From the NCBI GenBank assembly GCA_900547155.1, contig URFH01000029.1, positions 1 to 35,348 on the forward strand: a stretch of 35,348 nucleotides of DNA, in the 5' to 3' direction. This DNA is from an uncultured bacterium (GTDB lineage Bacteria > Cyanobacteriota > Vampirovibrionia > Gastranaerophilales > Gastranaerophilaceae). The translations under genes and the position numbers were made by a program. The notes beneath the pieces were generated by a model that was not told where the DNA came from, searched no databases, and was given only the letters and a program-made list of their open reading frames with translations. Shown here one piece after another: positions 32,749 to 35,348 of this stretch (position 1 is its first letter; each line of letters begins with the position of its first letter).

Positions 32749-34389
32749 TTACACTTGAGCAAAGCTTTTTTCTGCTTCCCTTTCGTTTTTTAAAAGTTCT
32801 TTGTAGAGCGTAATCCCGCCCGTCAGGCTGTAAACTTCCTCAAAACCCTTTTGCAAAAGGATTCTTGAAGCAACATAGCTCTGAAAACCGGTGTTGCAAA
32901 ACAGAACGATTTTTTTGTCTTTAGGAAGCTCAACAAAGCGTTCACGCAGCTGCGGAGTAAAGATATTTATCGCGCCCTCAATGGTTTCGGCGGAAAATTC
33001 TTCTTTTGAGCGGATATCAACAAGGAACGAACCCTCAATATCCTCATAAAACGCAGGTTTTACAAGCCCTTTGAGGATATTATCAGCGTGCATTCCCAAA
33101 ATATTCACAGGGTCCTTCGCCGAAGAATACGGAGGCGCATAACACAGCTCAGAATCAATCAAATCCCACACTTTCAGGCCATTTCGCATAGCAGTTACGG
33201 CAACATCAACGCGTTTTTCAACGCCCTCGCGTCCGACAGCCTGAATCCCGAGAATATCCCCGTTTTTATTGAACAAAAGCTTATACATCGTGCGGGTTGC
33301 GTTCGGATAGTAGCTTGCATGAGAAAAACCGAAAGTAAAGGTCTTCAAATAGGGGATTCCCCGTTTTATAAGCGTTTCTTCGCTATTTCCGGCGCTCGCA
33401 ACGGTTAAATCAAAGACTTTTACCACGGCTGAGCCGATAGTTTTTTTATAAACAGAATCGTATCCGGCAATATTATCCGCAATTATGCGCCCCTGCCTGT
33501 TTGCCGGCCCTGCAAGCGGGATTAAAACGCCCTGTCCCGACACAAAATCCTCAACTTCAACGCTATCCCCGCCGGCATAAATATCGGGGTCGGAGGTTTG
33601 CATATGATTATTGACCTTTATACCGCCGGATTCGCCTATTTCCAGCCCGCAATCTCGCGCCAGTGCGGTTTCCGGTTTCACGCCTATCGCCAGAATCGCA
33701 ATATCATAAGGAATTTTTCGTCCGGAGTTCAGCACAATCTCATTTTTGCCAAAAGCGCTCACGCCATCTGACAAAATTAGCTTTATTCCGTGTTTTCGCA
33801 GTTCATTCTGCGCAAAAGCGGCCGTTTCTTTATCCACAGGAGGCAGGATATGGGGGGAAAGTTCGACAAGTGTTGCGTTTATACCGTCAATTTCCGCAAG
33901 GTTTTCCGCCATTTCGACCCCGATGAATCCGCCGCCGATTACGACTGCATTTCTTGCATTTGAAATTTTTATATATTCTTTAATCCGGTTAGCGTCGCCA
34001 AGTGTACGTACGGTATGGATTTTGGGGTTATTTATGCCTTCAATTTGAGGTTTAAAAGGGCTTGCGCCGGGTGCGAGGACAAGTTTGTCATAGTTTAAGA
34101 TTTCATATCCGTTTATTGTGACACTTTTGTCTTTTCTATTGATGGAGGTAACTTCTGCGCCCATTCTTATATCGACATTGAGTAGGTTTTTGAATTTTTG
34201 AACGCTTGAAACATGCATTTTTTCTTCGCTGTCAATCACATTCGAGCAATAATAAGGAAGTCCGCAGTTTGCGATGGAGATTTCGTTAGTTTTTTCCAGA
34301 ATCAAAATTTCCGCACTGTCGTCCAGTCTTCTCATCCTTGCTGCAGCGCTGGCGCCGCAGGCTCCCCCGCCAATAACGATTATTTTCAT
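32749..34389 (-). CDS. cdr: CoA-disulfide reductase fused to a rhodanese domain
   Basis: A flavoprotein disulfide reductase (1-440) plus a C-terminal rhodanese domain (about 450-530). Seen are the FAD motif IVIGGGACGASAA, the single redox cysteine C42 in ANCGLPYY, the pyridine-nucleotide motif IGGGFIGVEMAE (151-162), and YAGGDSVEVE. Tyrosines at 360/361 and 417/421 (YAPPYSSAKDP) are characteristic of CoA-disulfide reductases. The rhodanese active loop is FCNTGFQS with C498. The fusion likely maintains low-molecular-weight thiols or handles polysulfide/persulfide. It may also reduce oxygen like NADH oxidases. The start at 34389 has no strong ribosome-binding site. Confidence 0.9.
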   Translation of the reverse strand: MKIIVIGGGACGASAAARMRRLDDSAEILILEKTNEISIANCGLPYYCSNVIDSEEKMHVSSVQKFKNLLNVDIRMGAEVTSINRKDKSVTINGYEILNYDKLVLAPGASPFKPQIEGINNPKIHTVRTLGDANRIKEYIKISNARNAVVIGGGFIGVEMAENLAEIDGINATLVELSPHILPPVDKETAAFAQNELRKHGIKLILSDGVSAFGKNEIVLNSGRKIPYDIAILAIGVKPETALARDCGLEIGESGGIKVNNHMQTSDPDIYAGGDSVEVEDFVSGQGVLIPLAGPANRQGRIIADNIAGYDSVYKKTIGSAVVKVFDLTVASAGNSEETLIKRGIPYLKTFTFGFSHASYYPNATRTMYKLLFNKNGDILGIQAVGREGVEKRVDVAVTAMRNGLKVWDLIDSELCYAPPYSSAKDPVNILGMHADNILKGLVKPAFYEDIEGSFLVDIRSKEEFSAETIEGAINIFTPQLRERFVELPKDKKIVLFCNTGFQSYVASRILLQKGFEEVYSLTGGITLYKELLKNEREAEKSFAQV

Positions 34390-34429
34390 CTTTCACCCTC
34401 ATCTCACTGCTCAGGTTAATATTTTAATA

Positions 34430-34446
34430 CCAATTTGCAAAATTGG
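34430..34446. promoter_or_regulatory. Candidate operator upstream of cdr
   Basis: CCAATTT-GCA-AAATTGG is a perfect 7-3-7 inverted repeat, 41-57 bases before the cdr ATG and near its likely promoter. It could bind a redox-responsive or other dimeric repressor. This is a suggestion from symmetry and position only. Confidence 0.4.
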
Positions 34447-34463
34447 GAAGTGTCCGCCGGCTG

Positions 34464-34770
34464 ATGAAAGTTTAAATTACTAGCCCAATACGCAAGGAGC
34501 GAGGTTTTTCACAAATTAAATTTGCGCAAATGTTGGGATTGTCAACCAATGTCTTAAGTATTATTGAAACAGGCAACGGCTTTCTAACCGCTGAAACATT
34601 AGAAAAGATTTTAGAAAAATTAAACTTAGAGCCTGATGAGTTATATTCATTTGGCAGAATAAAGACTAACGAAGAACTGCATAATAATATTTTTAAAAAA
34701 CTTAGAAACCATAAAGTCAGACAGAACAAAACTTGCAGTCGTTGATACTTTGCTAAAATCATTACTTTAA
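34464..34770 (+). pseudogene. Broken XRE-type HTH regulator
   Basis: From ATG at 34464 the frame reads MKV, then a TAA at 34473, then ITSPIRKERGFSQIKFAQML and GLSTNVLSIIETGNGFLTAE, continuing TLEKILEKLNLEPDELYSF. This is a typical XRE/Cro helix-turn-helix. Past an A6 run (34695-34700), the frame loses its sense and stops at 34745, while the next frame continues with ETIKSDRTKLAVVDTLLKSLL to a stop at 34770. One in-frame stop and one extra base thus disrupt it. Translation from the internal ATG at 34530 would lack the DNA-recognition start. Sequencing error in the A-run is the main alternative. Confidence 0.6.
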
Positions 34771-34982
34771 TTTAAGAGTAATTTTATACCTCGCCGCCGC
34801 AAAACTTTTCATCATTCGCCTGAGAATGCTCTCATCTGACTTTATCAAGGCAGGATTTTCAAACCGAGAAAATCTTAGAAAGAGAAAACTTGTTTCCTCG
34901 ACAAAGAAACCTCAACACACAATGAGAGGGGCTGTATGGGGGTAGATTTTAAAAATAAAAATGTTGCATAAGAAATTTATTG

Positions 34983-35007
34983 GGTAGCTTGTCGGCTCAT
35001 AAGGGTC
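34983..35007 (+). repeat. Degraded fragment of initiator tRNA-Met
   Basis: GGTAGCTTGTCGGCTCATAA matches the D-stem to anticodon-loop part of the intact tRNA (35312-35332) with one mismatch and one missing base, followed by GGGTC resembling the later AGGTC. The flanking acceptor and T-arms are absent, so it is a remnant, not a tRNA gene. Confidence 0.6.
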
Positions 35008-35172
35008 TTTTTAGATTTACTTCCTTGCTTGATATAATAAGTGTTATTGGTAGTTATAGACTACTTAATGTTATATTCATAGCTAAAATATAAATTTTAA
35101 CTACTGCCGCAGGTTTATTTTCGCCGCCCCAGACATCCTAAAAACTTTTCAATCTGCCCCCCCTTACAATAT

Positions 35173-35192
35173 CCCTACAAATAATTGTAGGG
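35173..35192. repeat. Perfect 8-bp hairpin upstream of tRNA-fMet
   Basis: CCCTACAA, ATAA loop, TTGTAGGG. No strong T-run follows immediately, so it is unlikely to be a standard terminator. It may be part of the remnant region. Confidence 0.45.
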
Positions 35193-35293
35193 AAGATGAA
35201 TTTTTAAATAAAAAATCAGGGTACTTGATTTTTAAAATTTACGGAGCATAATAGAGATGTTGAGGGAGTTTCCTCGACATGAAAACTTAATAT

Positions 35294-35348
<55 letters not shown>

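Larger units (their letters stand above)
34771..35293. other. Non-coding region before tRNA-fMet, with remnants
   Basis: I find no supported gene in these 523 bases. They hold a fragment of initiator tRNA (34983-35007) and a perfect 8-bp hairpin (35173-35192). There are also two copies of GTTTCCTCGACA (34892-34903 and 35268-35279). In the first, GAAAACTT precedes the copy; in the second it follows. The pattern looks like leftovers of duplication or integration near a tRNA gene. Confidence 0.5.

Noticed and set aside
34472..34762. 96-codon minus-strand frame
   Set aside because: It lies antisense to the XRE remnant, whose HTH motif is convincing; the minus-strand translation is hydrophobic and unlike any known protein.
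34981..35011. Functional second tRNA-Met gene
   Set aside because: Only the D-arm to anticodon-loop part is present; the acceptor stem and T-arm cannot be formed from the flanking sequence.

Overview
The window looks like a chromosomal segment from a non-photosynthetic, gut-type relative of the cyanobacteria (Vampirovibrionia/'Melainabacteria', most likely Gastranaerophilales). That placement is an inference. It rests on moderately AT-rich DNA, a standard bacterial S10-type ribosomal cluster, single-membrane-style ftsEX, and several predicted membrane proteins that begin with a short tail ending in PAFKGG/NFKGG, which I associate with that lineage. No marker here proves it, and a 16S or concatenated-marker tree would settle it. 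The standard genetic code fits throughout.

Layout. (1) 118-5995, minus strand: rpsJ-rplC-rplD-rplW-rplB-rpsS-rplV-rpsC-rplP-rpmC-rpsQ-rplN, with a promoter candidate upstream of rpsJ and unusually long, hairpin-rich spacers between several genes. (2) 6547-9199: three glycosyltransferases (one NodZ/O-fucosyltransferase-like, two GT2), then an 87-residue unknown protein. (3) 9820-14470, plus strand: two paralogous FKGG-tailed membrane proteins, a third FKG-tailed protein, and an unrecognised acidic/coiled-coil protein with its own strong promoter, closed by a bidirectional terminator. (4) 14553-19544, minus strand: an apparent operon of a WecG/TagA glycosyltransferase, split transketolase (N and C halves), ftsE, ftsX and an HDOD protein. 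(5) 19855-22872: gapA with clear promoter and terminator, a small coiled-coil protein, and gatB on the plus strand. (6) 23061-26028, minus strand: a Clp-N-repeat protein lacking any ATPase, tatD and tlyA, tightly packed. (7) 26244-28889: an RHH regulator, an SDR oxidoreductase and alanine racemase. (8) 28892-34389, minus strand: a 1252-residue protein of unknown function built from internal repeats, and a CoA-disulfide reductase/rhodanese fusion. (9) 34464-35348: a broken XRE-type regulator, about 500 bp of non-coding DNA holding a degraded initiator-tRNA fragment, and the 5' part of an intact initiator tRNA-Met running off the window.

The most unusual signals are: a family of three long intergenic hairpins whose stems differ in sequence but whose centres are conserved; the FKGG N-terminal tag shared by three consecutive genes; the repeat architecture of the 1252-residue protein; and a stand-alone array of six Clp-N repeats.
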